DNA of 64,000 nt from Oscillospiraceae bacterium (lineage in GTDB: Bacteria; Bacillota; Clostridia; Oscillospirales; Ruminococcaceae). The notes beneath the pieces were generated by a model, which saw only the letters and a program-made list of their open reading frames with translations, did no database searches and was not told the DNA's origin. The stretch is from NCBI GenBank assembly GCA_015067315.1, contig SVMR01000008.1:1-64000 (forward strand). Direction: 5' to 3'. A program made the translations under genes and the position numbers. This document shows positions 49,893-62,757 of this stretch, one piece after another. How positions within the stretch are numbered: position 1 is the first letter of the stretch; every line of letters begins with the position of its first letter.

Positions 49893-51098
49893 TTAAAAAT
49901 CGAACGCGTTGTGGATTACCTGAACGGCTCTTTCCGCTTTGTCGCGGTCGATGAGCACGGAAATTTTTATTTCCGAAGTGGCAATCATTTTGATGTTGAT
50001 ATCCGCGTCAGCAAGCGCTTCAAACATCTTCGCCGCAATGCCCGGGTGGGTTTCGATTCCTGCGCCGACAATGGAAACTTTCGCGACTGAATCGTCGCAG
50101 GTGATTTCCTTCGCCTTGAAAAGTTCCACAACTTCCTGCAAAGCTTCAATCGCCTCGTCCTTCTGGTCGTTTGCAACGGTGAAGCTGATGTCCTTGGTGT
50201 TGTTTCGTCCGATGGACTGGAGAATAATATCAACATTTATGTTTTTCTTTGCAAGAATGCTGAAAATTTTGAAGGCGATTCCGGGAACGTCCGGCACCTC
50301 AACAAGGGAGATTCTTGCGGTATTGTTGTCGCGGGTAACTCCGCGGATAAGCATTCTTTCCACTTTAACGACCTCTTTCAATGTAGTTCCGGGTTTGTTT
50401 TCAAAGCTTGAACGGACTTCCAGCTTTACGCTGTATTTCTTCGCCATTTCGACGGAGCGGCTGTGGAGCACGTTTGCGCCGAGGTTTGCAAGTTCAAGCA
50501 TTTCGTCATAGGTTATTTCATCGAGCTTCTTTGCATCTTTAACAATTCTTGGGTCGGCGGTGTAAATTCCGTCAACGTCGGTGTAAATCTGGCAAAGATC
50601 CGCATGAAGAGCCGCCGCAAGGGCAACCGCGGAAGTATCGGAACCGCCTCTTCCAAGGGTCGTTATATCGTCGTAACGGTTTATTCCCTGGAATCCGGCG
50701 ACGATCACGATATTCTTTTTGCCGATTTCGCTTTCAAGCCGCTCCTTGTCAACTCTTCGGATTTTTGAAAAACAATGAGTTGCGTCCGTCTGCAAACCGA
50801 CCTGCCAGCCGGTAAGGGAAACAACGGGAAAACCGAGCTTTTCGATTGCCATTGCAAGAAGGGACATTGAAATCTGTTCGCCCGTTGAAAGAAGAACGTC
50901 AAGCTCTCTTTTTGAAGGGTTTTTGCTGATTTCCGCCGCCTTCGCAATAAGTTCGTCGGTGGTGTCGCCCTGGGCGGAAACAACCGCAACAACGCTGTTG
51001 CCGGCGGAATAGGTATCCGTAATAATCTTTGCGACCCGGAAAATCTTTTCCGCATCCGCAACGGAACTGCCGCCGAATTTTTGTACTATAATACCCAT
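49893..51098 (-). CDS. Aspartokinase
   Basis: The 401-residue enzyme starts with IIVQKFGGSSVADAEK, has the substrate region GRGGSDTSAVALAAAL, and ends in two ACT domains (about 265-400). It phosphorylates aspartate at the start of the Lys/Thr/Met pathway, with feedback control by the ACT pair. Last gene of the threonine operon. Stop TAA. Confidence 0.93.
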   Translation of the reverse strand: MGIIVQKFGGSSVADAEKIFRVAKIITDTYSAGNSVVAVVSAQGDTTDELIAKAAEISKNPSKRELDVLLSTGEQISMSLLAMAIEKLGFPVVSLTGWQVGLQTDATHCFSKIRRVDKERLESEIGKKNIVIVAGFQGINRYDDITTLGRGGSDTSAVALAAALHADLCQIYTDVDGIYTADPRIVKDAKKLDEITYDEMLELANLGANVLHSRSVEMAKKYSVKLEVRSSFENKPGTTLKEVVKVERMLIRGVTRDNNTARISLVEVPDVPGIAFKIFSILAKKNINVDIILQSIGRNNTKDISFTVANDQKDEAIEALQEVVELFKAKEITCDDSVAKVSIVGAGIETHPGIAAKMFEALADADINIKMIATSEIKISVLIDRDKAERAVQVIHNAFDF

Positions 51099-51115
51099 CT
51101 TTCTACCTCAATATG

Positions 51116-52003
51116 TCACAGCGCGGCCGCGCCGGAGTTATCTGCATTAAGGATAAAATATTTCCAGCCGTTAAAATCGGCGGAAGAAAGAATTTCTTTT
51201 GCAATTTCCCCTGCTTTTTCGTTTCCGCAATCGAAAATCGCCATCATGGTGGAGCCTGCGCCGCTTATATAAGCCGCAAGCGAGCCTTTTTTATAGCTTT
51301 CTTCGATAATTTTTTCGCCGCCGGGAATAAGCGGAAGGCGGAAAGGCTGGTGGAGTTTATCCTCACAGCCGGTTTTTAAATTTTCGTATTTTCCGGAAAG
51401 GAAGGAAGCAGTTATAAGCGCCGAACGGGAAAGATTGAAAACCGAATCCCGGACGGAAACTTCCTTCGGCATAACCGCCCTTGCGTCCGCCGTTTTAAGT
51501 TCAAAAGGCGGAACAAAAGCCGCAAAAACAAGTTTTTCGGAAACTTCGGATTTTACGAAGCAGACTTTTTTCCCGTCCGCCGCGTTTGCTGTGAAACCGC
51601 CGAGCAAAGCCGGAGAAACGTTGTCCGGGTGACCTTCGATTTCCGCGGCGATGTCGAGCAGTTCGTCCTTTGAAAAAGGTCTGCCGAGAATTTCGTTTGC
51701 ACCGAAAACCCCGCCGGCAATGCAGGCGGAACTTGAACCGAGTCCTCTTGCGAAAGGGATGTTGTTTTCTTCGGTTATTTTTAGTCCGCGGAAGGGAACG
51801 GCCGCTTTTTCAAAAACTTTTTTTGCGGAAAGATAAATAAGATTATCTTCCCCTGCCGGGATTTCGGAACCGTCGGCGGAGGAGATGAAACAGCCTTCCG
51901 CTTCTTCGATTTCGATGTAATTATATAAATTCAAAGCGATTCCGAGGGAATCGAATCCGCTTCCGAGGTTCGCCGTTGAAGCGGGAATTCTTATTTTTAA
52001 CAT
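51116..52003 (-). CDS. Homoserine kinase
   Basis: The 295-residue GHMP kinase has ATSTANLGSGFDSLGIALN-type N-terminus and the ATP loop PFARGLGSSSACIAGG, with the third motif GAYISGAGST-like near the end. It makes O-phosphohomoserine for threonine. It sits 17 bases before lysC and 24 after hom. A threonine synthase gene is not in the window. Confidence 0.92.
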   Translation of the reverse strand: MLKIRIPASTANLGSGFDSLGIALNLYNYIEIEEAEGCFISSADGSEIPAGEDNLIYLSAKKVFEKAAVPFRGLKITEENNIPFARGLGSSSACIAGGVFGANEILGRPFSKDELLDIAAEIEGHPDNVSPALLGGFTANAADGKKVCFVKSEVSEKLVFAAFVPPFELKTADARAVMPKEVSVRDSVFNLSRSALITASFLSGKYENLKTGCEDKLHQPFRLPLIPGGEKIIEESYKKGSLAAYISGAGSTMMAIFDCGNEKAGEIAKEILSSADFNGWKYFILNADNSGAAAL

Positions 52004-52027
52004 GGCTTTAAGCTTCCTTATGATATA

Positions 52028-53215
52028 TTATTCAAAAAGAGGGATCTTTGACAGGAGTTTTCCGTGCTCATTGATTTTTTCTTCGAGCACGGAGATTTCG
52101 GATGCGCTGAGCGGGGAAGTGATATAAACAAAATCAAAAAGCTTTTCCGCATCCGGAAGAAGAGCCGAAACATCGGAATCCGTGCGGATAAAATATCTTT
52201 CGGAAACGGAATCTTTTTCCGCGGCAGTTTGAGCACCGTCTTCCCAAAAGACGGATTTTATGCTGCCTTCGGTTTTTGCGCATTCGATTATATCCGCGAT
52301 TACGGAAGAAGCGGTCGGCATTTTTCCAGCGCCTTTTCCGTAAAAGAGCACTTCGCCGGTTGTTTCCGCTTTTACGAGCACGGCGTTGAAAACGTCGTTT
52401 ACCGCCGCAAGGGGAGAATCGCTTCCGACAAGCGCCGGGGAAACTTTTGCGAAGATTTTTCCGTTTTCAAGAATCTTTGCCCTTGCAAGAAGCTTTATTG
52501 AAAAACCGCATTGTTCCGCGGTTTTTACGTCCTCGGCGGTAATCATATCAATGCCTTCCGTCGGGATTTCGGAAGGTTTTAAAGTCTTTCCCCAAACGAG
52601 TGAGGAAAGGATTGAGATCTTGCGGCAGGAATCCCATCCGAGCACGTCCGCGGAAGGATCTCGCTCCGCATAGCCGAGTTTTTGAGCACCGGAAAGGGCG
52701 GAGGAATAATCTTCGCCGAAACGGAACATTTTTGTGAGGATATAGTTGGTTGTTCCGTTCAAAATTCCGGCGATTTCGGTTATTCCGGCGGCGTTCATTG
52801 CGGAATAAAGCGGACGGATAAGCGGAATTCCGCCGCCGACGGATGCTTCAAAAAGGAAATTCACGTTATGAGCACGGGCGATGCTCAAAAGTTCGGCGCC
52901 TTTTTCCGCAACAAGTTCCTTGTTGGATGTAACGGCGCTTTTTCCGTTTTCCAAAGCCGCTTTTATATAGGAATAGGCGGGTTCAAGCCCGCCTATGCAT
53001 TCCGCAACAATTCCGACTTCCGGGTCGGAAAGCACAGCGGAAAAATCTTTTTTGAATTTTTCGGAATAGGGAACGCCTTCGGGTTCCTTTATATCGAGTA
53101 CATAGCCGAGTTCAAGGGGGTTTCCGGCGGCGGAGGAAACTTCAGATTTTTTATTCCAAAGAATTTCGCAAACGCCGGAACCGACCGTTCCGTGACCCAA
53201 AACTGCAATTTTCAT
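52028..53215 (-). CDS. Homoserine dehydrogenase
   Basis: The 395-residue enzyme has the NAD(P)-binding GHGTVGSGV, the catalytic region NGTTNYILTKM and GYAERDPSADVLGWDS, but a C-terminal ACT region that is short or diverged. It reduces aspartate semialdehyde to homoserine. It starts five bases after the ACT regulator stop. Confidence 0.92.
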   Translation of the reverse strand: MKIAVLGHGTVGSGVCEILWNKKSEVSSAAGNPLELGYVLDIKEPEGVPYSEKFKKDFSAVLSDPEVGIVAECIGGLEPAYSYIKAALENGKSAVTSNKELVAEKGAELLSIARAHNVNFLFEASVGGGIPLIRPLYSAMNAAGITEIAGILNGTTNYILTKMFRFGEDYSSALSGAQKLGYAERDPSADVLGWDSCRKISILSSLVWGKTLKPSEIPTEGIDMITAEDVKTAEQCGFSIKLLARAKILENGKIFAKVSPALVGSDSPLAAVNDVFNAVLVKAETTGEVLFYGKGAGKMPTASSVIADIIECAKTEGSIKSVFWEDGAQTAAEKDSVSERYFIRTDSDVSALLPDAEKLFDFVYITSPLSASEISVLEEKINEHGKLLSKIPLFE

Positions 53216-53220
53216 CGGAA

Positions 53221-53667
53221 TTATTTCCTCTCTTTAAGGTTGCGGCAGGTTATAACGCCTTCCGTCGCGCGGATTGCTTCCCGAAGGGTATGTCCGTCGC
53301 ATTTAAGATTTCCGGTTGTGAAGGAAATGGTGCAGGGCGCGGCGCCGTCGATTGGGATGTTGAGGTTAAGGGTTATTACGTTTGCGCCGTAGTTTGAAAG
53401 AACGTTAAGGACGTTTGAAAGGATTCCGGGCTTGTCTATAAGGGTCATATAATAGCTTACGATTTTGTCGCGGCTTTCGTCGCTGTAAACGGAAACGCCG
53501 TCCTTATATTTATAAAAAGCGCTCCGGCTTATTCCCGCCATTCTTGCGGCTTCGGAAGAATTTTTTGCCTTGCCCTGGGAAAGGAGTTTTTTTGCTTCAA
53601 TAACTTTTAAAAGCACTTCGGGAATAAGTTCGGAATCAACTACGATTTTTTCGGGATTTTCGCTCAT
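53221..53667 (-). CDS. ACT-domain regulator (UPF0735/PheB-like)
   Basis: The 148-residue protein has an N-terminal part with helix-turn-helix character (KNSSEAARMAGISRSAFYKYKDGV) and a C-terminal ACT domain (about 70-145, LIDKPGILSNVLNVLSNYGAN). It is first in the threonine operon, so it may sense an amino acid and control the genes behind it. ATG at 53667 has AAGGAGCGG upstream. Stop TAA. Confidence 0.85.
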   Translation of the reverse strand: MSENPEKIVVDSELIPEVLLKVIEAKKLLSQGKAKNSSEAARMAGISRSAFYKYKDGVSVYSDESRDKIVSYYMTLIDKPGILSNVLNVLSNYGANVITLNLNIPIDGAAPCTISFTTGNLKCDGHTLREAIRATEGVITCRNLKERK

Positions 53668-53775
53668 AAAAAGTCCGCTCCTTAAAAACGATTGTTTTTC
53701 GTACGAGTACAAATATAACACCCCGAACCGAAAAATGCAATAGCTTTTTTAAAATTCGGGGTGATTTTTTAATAT

Positions 53776-54726
53776 TTATACTCCTTCAAGGTCGAAAGGA
53801 GGGATAAAACTTTCGCCGACCGCGCCGCCTTCCTGAACAAAGGCGTTTTCAATTCCGAGGGAAAGGGCAAAATCGATTACCTCGTCATATTCCTCATCGG
53901 TTACGGAGCGGAAAAGTTCGGGATATCTTTCGTCGGAGCAAAGGGGGGTATATTGGTTCATGATGCTTATCCAGATTTTTTCGCCGAATTTTTCCCAAAG
54001 CCATCGGAGGATTTTTTTGCTGTCGTCCGTATGTCCCGGAAGAACAAGATGGCGGACTATGACGCCTTTTTTCATCATTCCTTCATCATCAAAAACCGCC
54101 TCGCCGGTTTGTTCGACCATTTTTTCGAGGGATTTTGAAGCGATTTCAAAATAATTTTTTGCGTCGGAAAATTTTTCTGCCAAAGAATTATCAAAATATT
54201 TGAAATCCGAAAGCCATATATCCGCATAGTCCCTGACAGCTTCGACGCTTTCCGGAAGTTCCCAGCCGCCCGTGTTCCAGACTATCGGAAGAGAAAGACC
54301 GTTTTTTCTTGCAATATCAAGGGCGGAGGTTATCTGTGGGGCAAAATGCATCGGGGTTACAAGGTTTATGTTGTTTGCGCCTTTTTCCTGGAGTTCAAGA
54401 AAAATTTTCGAAAGGCGTTCGACGGAAACGTTTTTTCCTGCTTCGCCCCGGCTTATTTCTTTGTTCTGGCAAAAAACGCAGCGCATTGTGCAGCCGGAAA
54501 AAAAGACCGTTCCGGAACCTTCCTCACCGGAAATGCAGGGTTCTTCCCAAAAATGAAGGGCTGCTCTTGCAACTTTCGCTTCTTTTCCGCCGCCGCAGAA
54601 GCCGGTTTTTCCCAAAAGCCGTTTTGCGCCGCATTTCCGGGGGCAAAGAGCGCATTTTTCGCCAAGTTCCAAAATTTCCGCCGCCTTTCGTTTCGATTCT
54701 ATGATACAATATATCATAATTGTCAT
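53776..54726 (-). CDS. Radical SAM protein, PflA-like
   Basis: The 316-residue protein has the radical SAM cluster motif CTMRCVFC (near residue 78) in FFSGCTMRCVFCQNKEIS, preceded by four cysteines (CALCPRKCGAKR, GFCGGG). This layout matches PflA-related proteins. The exact start is uncertain: ATG at 54726 or 54717, neither with a good ribosome site. Target protein unknown. Divergent from the riboswitch. Confidence 0.83.
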   Translation of the reverse strand: MTIMIYCIIESKRKAAEILELGEKCALCPRKCGAKRLLGKTGFCGGGKEAKVARAALHFWEEPCISGEEGSGTVFFSGCTMRCVFCQNKEISRGEAGKNVSVERLSKIFLELQEKGANNINLVTPMHFAPQITSALDIARKNGLSLPIVWNTGGWELPESVEAVRDYADIWLSDFKYFDNSLAEKFSDAKNYFEIASKSLEKMVEQTGEAVFDDEGMMKKGVIVRHLVLPGHTDDSKKILRWLWEKFGEKIWISIMNQYTPLCSDERYPELFRSVTDEEYDEVIDFALSLGIENAFVQEGGAVGESFIPPFDLEGV

Positions 54727-54757
54727 TTTCTATCAAGAAAATTAACAGAAACTTAAC

Positions 54758-54785
54758 TTTACAGAATCGGAAAATGTGATATAAT
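54758..54785 (+). promoter_or_regulatory. Promoter of the manganese riboswitch
   Basis: TTTACA, 16-bp spacer, TATAAT, about 10 bases upstream of the riboswitch start. Confidence 0.65.
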
Positions 54786-54794
54786 ACAGAACAT

Positions 54795-54947
54795 ACGATT
54801 TCTTCGGAAATGATATTTACAATTAGGGAGTAGTTGGCGCGAAAACGCGTTATGTTATTCGTCATCACGCCGGAAAGGCCGGATAGCATATTAAACAACA
54901 AGACTTTTTGTTGCGTAACCGTAATGAAAGGTCTTGTATTTTTTTGA
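54795..54947 (+). ncRNA. yybP-ykoY manganese riboswitch with terminator
   Basis: The aptamer hallmarks are seen: GGGAGTAG (54826-54833), CGTCATCACG (54860-54869), CCGG-AAAGG-CCGG stem and AACCGTAA near 54917. A terminator pairs CAAGAC (54899-54904) with GTCTTG (54931-54936) and a T-run. Known members switch on Mn2+. The next gene on this strand is at 55124, and no manganese transporter is in the window. Confidence 0.8.
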
Positions 54948-55040
54948 CCGTTTTTGCAAAAAGACGGAGCGCTTTTTCTGCTTTTGCGTGTTTAAATAAT
55001 GTTTTATTGTAAAATTCGTTAATTTAATAACAAATTTTTA

Positions 55041-55069
55041 TTTACAACAATATTAAAATATGCTATTAT
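55041..55069 (+). promoter_or_regulatory. Promoter of the ATP synthase operon
   Basis: TTTACA, 17-bp spacer, TATTAT, 54 bases upstream of the first gene. It lets the operon be transcribed independently of the riboswitch. Confidence 0.6.
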
Positions 55070-55123
55070 AAATATAATTAGTTTTTATGAATAAAACGCA
55101 AAGGAGAAGGAGAAATTTTCATT

Positions 55124-55465
55124 ATGGATAAGTTTTGGATTGTTCTTCTTTTTCTCGGCGTTTTTTTAATAGGAAGCAATATTGTAAAAAGAATTGCGGT
55201 CCGCTTTATAAATTCCGCCGAAAACCAAAGTTCCGTTTCCGTAATAACCGCGGAAAAGGACGACCCGAAGGTTTTTTGGAACGAAAAAGGCTTCCGAAGG
55301 GAACCGCAGCAGGCGGATTTTGTTCTTCCGGCGGAAGATTTTTTCGGGAACGAAAAAACCGAATTTTCCGAAAATTTTGAGGATGAACTGAAAAATCTTT
55401 CCGAAGAGGAACAAAACAAAATTCTTGAAGAAGCCGGAATTCTTGAAACGGAAGGGGAAATCTGA
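55124..55465 (+). CDS. Small membrane-anchored protein before the atp genes
   Basis: The 113-residue protein has one N-terminal membrane helix (FWIVLLFLGVFLIGSNIV) and a long acidic cytoplasmic tail (EELKNLSEEEQNKILEEAG). I recognise no family. AAAGGAGAAGGAG precedes it. It is the first gene of the atp operon and ends at the start of the next, so an assembly or regulatory role is possible. Confidence 0.65.
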   Translation: MDKFWIVLLFLGVFLIGSNIVKRIAVRFINSAENQSSVSVITAEKDDPKVFWNEKGFRREPQQADFVLPAEDFFGNEKTEFSENFEDELKNLSEEEQNKILEEAGILETEGEI

Positions 55466-55732
55466 TTGAAGCCGAAAGAACAGCGGGATATAATAAAAGC
55501 TTCCTCAATGGTGCTCCAGGTTTCGCTTTCCGCAATCTGCCCGATACTTCTTTTGATGTCCGTCGGGATGTGGCTTGACGGAAAATACGGAAACGGCGGA
55601 TATTGGTTCACCGCCATTGGAATAATCTGCGGAATCTATTCCGGATATAAAGGAAGCTATCAGCTTATCAAAGACGTCTGGATGAAGGAAGAAAAACAAA
55701 ATGTCAAAAATCCTGAATCAAATGATGAATGA
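55466..55732 (+). CDS. AtpZ-like small membrane protein
   Basis: The 88-residue protein has two membrane helices and the AtpZ/AtpI-type pattern LQVSLSAICPILLLMSVGMWLDG and GIYSGYKG. Such proteins support ATP synthase assembly and may carry Mg2+ or Ca2+. The start is a TTG directly after the previous stop. It overlaps atpI. Confidence 0.75.
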   Translation: MKPKEQRDIIKASSMVLQVSLSAICPILLLMSVGMWLDGKYGNGGYWFTAIGIICGIYSGYKGSYQLIKDVWMKEEKQNVKNPESNDE

Positions 55733-56129
55733 ATATGAGGGGGAGGAGGACAGCATCATAACCCCGCGTAACGCAAGAATCGCGGCGGTTTTGCTTTGTA
55801 TTGTTTTCATCCTCGGCGGTCTTGTTTTCGGAGATTTTTTTAAAACCGCGAAGGGAGTTTTCCTCGGCGGGGCGGTTGCCCAGCTTCTTTTCCGCCAGCA
55901 CGAGCTGACCATCGGAAAAAGCATTAAAAGCGCAAATCCCCAAAGCATGACTGTTTCAAATTATTTAATGCGCCTTCTCATCAGGGGTGTTACGCTTTTC
56001 GTAGCGATACAAAACCCCGATGTTGGCATAATAGGATGTATTCTCGGCCTGCTGAGCGTTCCTTACGGAATATACGCTCTTGCGTTTGCCGATTGGATAA
56101 TCCACAGAAAAACCGGAAAGGAGGTATAG
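55701..56129 (+). CDS. AtpI-like ATP synthase chaperone
   Basis: The 142-residue protein has four membrane helices and the layout of ATP synthase subunit I, which assists c-ring assembly. It overlaps the AtpZ gene. It ends in TAG, one base before the atpB ATG, so TAG is a stop here; this bears on the amber question in element 2. Confidence 0.75.
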   Translation: MSKILNQMMNEYEGEEDSIITPRNARIAAVLLCIVFILGGLVFGDFFKTAKGVFLGGAVAQLLFRQHELTIGKSIKSANPQSMTVSNYLMRLLIRGVTLFVAIQNPDVGIIGCILGLLSVPYGIYALAFADWIIHRKTGKEV

Positions 56130-56130
56130 G

Positions 56131-56949
56131 ATGAATGTATCAATTCCGCAAATAACAAGCGGTTTTACCGTTTTCGGATTCGAAATCACCAACACAATGG
56201 TCTGGACCTGGCTTATTCTTGCAATGCTTTCGGCTTTGTTCATCTGGCTTGGAAGCGGGCTTAAGGTTAAACCGGAAGGGAAAAAGCAAATTGTTGCAGA
56301 AACGATTTACGGACTTGTGGGCAACCTTGTTGAATCGAATATCGGTCCGAACACGAAAGCTTTTATCCCCTATTTCACCGCTCTTTTTGCTTTTATTCTT
56401 GCGTCGAACCTCAGCGGTGTCTGGAGCCTTGGCGTTATCCGTCCGCCGACGGCAGATATTGCAACGCCATTTGCCCTTGCGCTTATGACCTGCGTTATTT
56501 CGCAGTATTATCACATCAAGATGAACGGAATCAAGGAATACTTAAAAGGATTCCTCGGTCCGGTAAAATTCATGATTCCGATAATGCTTCCGATGAATAT
56601 CATCAGCGAAATTGCAAACCCGGTTTCCCTTACCCTTCGTATGTTCGGCAACCTTCTGGGCGGTCTTATAATCGGTACCCTTATCTATTCGATGCTCATC
56701 GGTTCCAACGTAATGCCAATCTGGGTCGCTCTCGGTTCAATCGTTCTTTGCGCCGTTCTTCTTACAAAGCAATATAAGAAGATTAAGAATCTTGATAAAG
56801 GCAAAAAGAAACTTGCGGTTCTTCTCGGACTCATCTGCTGCGCGCCCCTTTGCATAATGGCGTTTGTCCACGGATATTTCGACATTTTCAGCGGATGCCT
56901 CCAGACTTACATTTTCTGTTTGCTTTCGATGATTTTTATTTCGCCGTAA
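56131..56949 (+). CDS. ATP synthase subunit a
   Basis: The 272-residue membrane protein has NPVSLTLRMFGNLLGG, which includes the essential arginine facing the c-ring, and GSNLSGVWSLG-type half-channel residues. AAAGGAGG precedes the start. It is the stator channel subunit. Confidence 0.93.
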   Translation: MNVSIPQITSGFTVFGFEITNTMVWTWLILAMLSALFIWLGSGLKVKPEGKKQIVAETIYGLVGNLVESNIGPNTKAFIPYFTALFAFILASNLSGVWSLGVIRPPTADIATPFALALMTCVISQYYHIKMNGIKEYLKGFLGPVKFMIPIMLPMNIISEIANPVSLTLRMFGNLLGGLIIGTLIYSMLIGSNVMPIWVALGSIVLCAVLLTKQYKKIKNLDKGKKKLAVLLGLICCAPLCIMAFVHGYFDIFSGCLQTYIFCLLSMIFISP

Positions 56950-57020
56950 GGCGGAAAAGAAAATTCTTTCCGATTGGAAAGAAAATTAAAAAAAACTTGT
57001 GTTAAATTAAAATTCTATAA

Positions 57021-57302
<282 letters not shown>

Positions 57303-57341
57303 TTTTAAGAAACAAAAAATTACAGAAAGTTTGGTAACAAT

Positions 57342-57848
57342 ATGGATAGCTGGCTTATAAAAATCGATGCCGGTCTTATCAGGCAGGTTATCATTCAGGG
57401 CGCGGTTTTTCTTGCGTTTTTCGTTGTTGTAAAAGTTTTCTTTGCGGATAAAATCAAGGCGATTCTTGAACAGCGCAGAGAGGTTATTGAAAAAGATCTT
57501 TCCGCGGCAACCGAAGCAAAGGAAAAAGCCGAAAAACTTGAAAGCGAATATGCTGAAATTATGAAAGGCGCCCATGATGAAAAAGCGGCAATTCTTCATT
57601 CCGCAGCCGAAGACGGCGAACAGATGAAGGAAAAAATCGTTGCGGAAGCGCGCGAACAGGCCGAAACAATCATAACCAATGCCAGAAAAGAGATTGACAG
57701 AGAGCGCACGCAGGCCGAAAAGGAACTGCGTGATTCCATTGTTGATATGACTATCGACGCCGCAGAAAAAATTTCGGGAAAATCCTTTACAAAAGAGGAC
57801 CACGCCCAGCTTATCAGTGAATCCATCTCCATGATCAAGGAGGTGTAA
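57342..57848 (+). CDS. ATP synthase subunit b
   Basis: The 168-residue protein has one N-terminal membrane helix (VFLAFFVVVKVFFADKI) and a long charged coiled coil with ADKIKAILEQRREVI. It is the peripheral stalk. It starts 39 bases after atpE and ends four bases before atpH. Confidence 0.92.
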   Translation: MDSWLIKIDAGLIRQVIIQGAVFLAFFVVVKVFFADKIKAILEQRREVIEKDLSAATEAKEKAEKLESEYAEIMKGAHDEKAAILHSAAEDGEQMKEKIVAEAREQAETIITNARKEIDRERTQAEKELRDSIVDMTIDAAEKISGKSFTKEDHAQLISESISMIKEV

Positions 57849-57852
57849 ACTT

Positions 57853-58392
57853 ATGAGCCTTGCGGTCAGAAGATATTCGGAAGCGCTTCTTGATATTGCT
57901 TTTGAGGAAAAATGCGAAGACGAGGTTTATGAACAGTTCAAAGCTTTTTATTGCGAAATGAAAGCGGAAAAGGATTTTGAACGCCTTATGACGGAAAAAA
58001 TCCTTTCTTCGGAAGAACTTAAAGCAACCGTTTCAAAAATCCTTGAAGGCGGAAACACATATCTTATAAGCTTCCTTATGACTCTTATCGACAGAAACCG
58101 CATGGACGAAGTTATGGATATGTTCCTTGACTTTGAACGCGGATATAAAGAAAAGAAAAATATTCTCGAGGCGGAAGCAGTTACTGCCATTGAAATGACC
58201 GAAGACCAGATTGAACAGGTCAAGAAGGAACTCGGCGAAAAATACGGCAAAACAATCGTGCTCAAAACCTCGGTGGATCCTTCGATAATCGGCGGAATGG
58301 TTCTTTATGTGGGCAACGAAATGCTCGACGCTTCCGTAAAAGCAAAATTCGAAGGACTTAAAAAACAACTGAAATCAATTCAAATATCATAA
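57853..58392 (+). CDS. ATP synthase subunit delta
   Basis: The 179-residue protein has the OSCP/delta pattern: RRYSEALLDIAFEEK, then a C-terminal KTSVDPSIIGGMVLYVGNEMLDASVK. It links the b-stalk to F1. AAGGAGG precedes it. Confidence 0.92.
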   Translation: MSLAVRRYSEALLDIAFEEKCEDEVYEQFKAFYCEMKAEKDFERLMTEKILSSEELKATVSKILEGGNTYLISFLMTLIDRNRMDEVMDMFLDFERGYKEKKNILEAEAVTAIEMTEDQIEQVKKELGEKYGKTIVLKTSVDPSIIGGMVLYVGNEMLDASVKAKFEGLKKQLKSIQIS

Positions 58393-59922
<1,530 letters not shown>

Positions 59923-59937
59923 TGCAGAGGTGTATTT

Positions 59938-60861
59938 ATGGCTGACTCAATGCGCGATATCAAACGTCGCATAAAAAGTGTCACTTCCACAAAACAGATC
60001 ACTCACGCCATGCAGCTTGTTGCAAGCGCAAAGCTCCGCAACGCAAGAACAAAAGCGGACGCAAGAAGAGCATATACCAACTACGTAATCGAAACCATGC
60101 ATATGATTTCCGGCGCACTTGAAAGAGAAGAACCCGGCGCATTTTTCAAACCGAACGGCTGTGAAAAAGATCTTTATATCGTTGTAACAAGCGACAAAGG
60201 CCTTGCGGGCGGTTTCAACTCCGGTCTTCTCAAATTCACCGCGGAAGCGATGAAACAGAGCAGGGAATGCGCGGTTATCGTTTCCGGCGCAAAAGGTCTT
60301 GATTACTTCCGCCGCAGAAACTACGAGATTCTCGGTTCCTATATCGGCGAAAGCGACGAGGCAAGCCTTGGCGTTGCAAACAGCATCGGAAAAGCGGCAA
60401 CAACCCTTTTCCTGGACGGAAAAGTTGGAAATATCTACGTCATGTATAACCGTTTTGTTTCGGTAATTTCCCAAAAACCCACCATGATAAAGCTTCTTCC
60501 TCTTTCAAGAGAAGAACTTGCGACAAAGGCGGACGAAATCGATACCGAAACCGCGGTCGGCGAATATAAGCCCGAAAGCGGACTTTTCGGCGATGAACCG
60601 GCAAAGAACATGATTTTCGAACCTTCTGCAAACTATCTTGCGAATATGCTTATCCCGTCCTATATCGACAACGCCGTTTACGGGGCGCTTCTTGAAAGTG
60701 CGGCGGGCGAACTTGCCAGCAGAAGAATGGCTATGGAAAACGCAACAGACAACGCAGACGAAATAATCGCCGATCTCAGCCTTGCTTATAACAGAGCAAG
60801 ACAGGGCGCAATTACCCAGGAGATCACCGAAATCGTAAGCGGCGCAAACGCGATTGGTTAA
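59938..60861 (+). CDS. ATP synthase subunit gamma
   Basis: The 307-residue rotor protein begins DIKRRIKSVTSTKQITHAM and ends ARQGAITQEITEIVSGANAI, the usual coiled-coil ends. AGAGGTG precedes it. Confidence 0.95.
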   Translation: MADSMRDIKRRIKSVTSTKQITHAMQLVASAKLRNARTKADARRAYTNYVIETMHMISGALEREEPGAFFKPNGCEKDLYIVVTSDKGLAGGFNSGLLKFTAEAMKQSRECAVIVSGAKGLDYFRRRNYEILGSYIGESDEASLGVANSIGKAATTLFLDGKVGNIYVMYNRFVSVISQKPTMIKLLPLSREELATKADEIDTETAVGEYKPESGLFGDEPAKNMIFEPSANYLANMLIPSYIDNAVYGALLESAAGELASRRMAMENATDNADEIIADLSLAYNRARQGAITQEITEIVSGANAIG

Positions 60862-60875
60862 GGAGGTCTGCTGCG

Positions 60876-62713
<1,838 letters not shown>

Positions 62714-62725
62714 TCCGGTTACATC

Positions 62726-62757
62726 AAAAAAACGCACCCTTTCGGGTGCGTTTTTTT
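62726..62757 (+). terminator. Terminator of the ATP synthase operon
   Basis: AAACGCACCC pairs with GGGTGCGTTT, followed by T-run. Confidence 0.92.
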
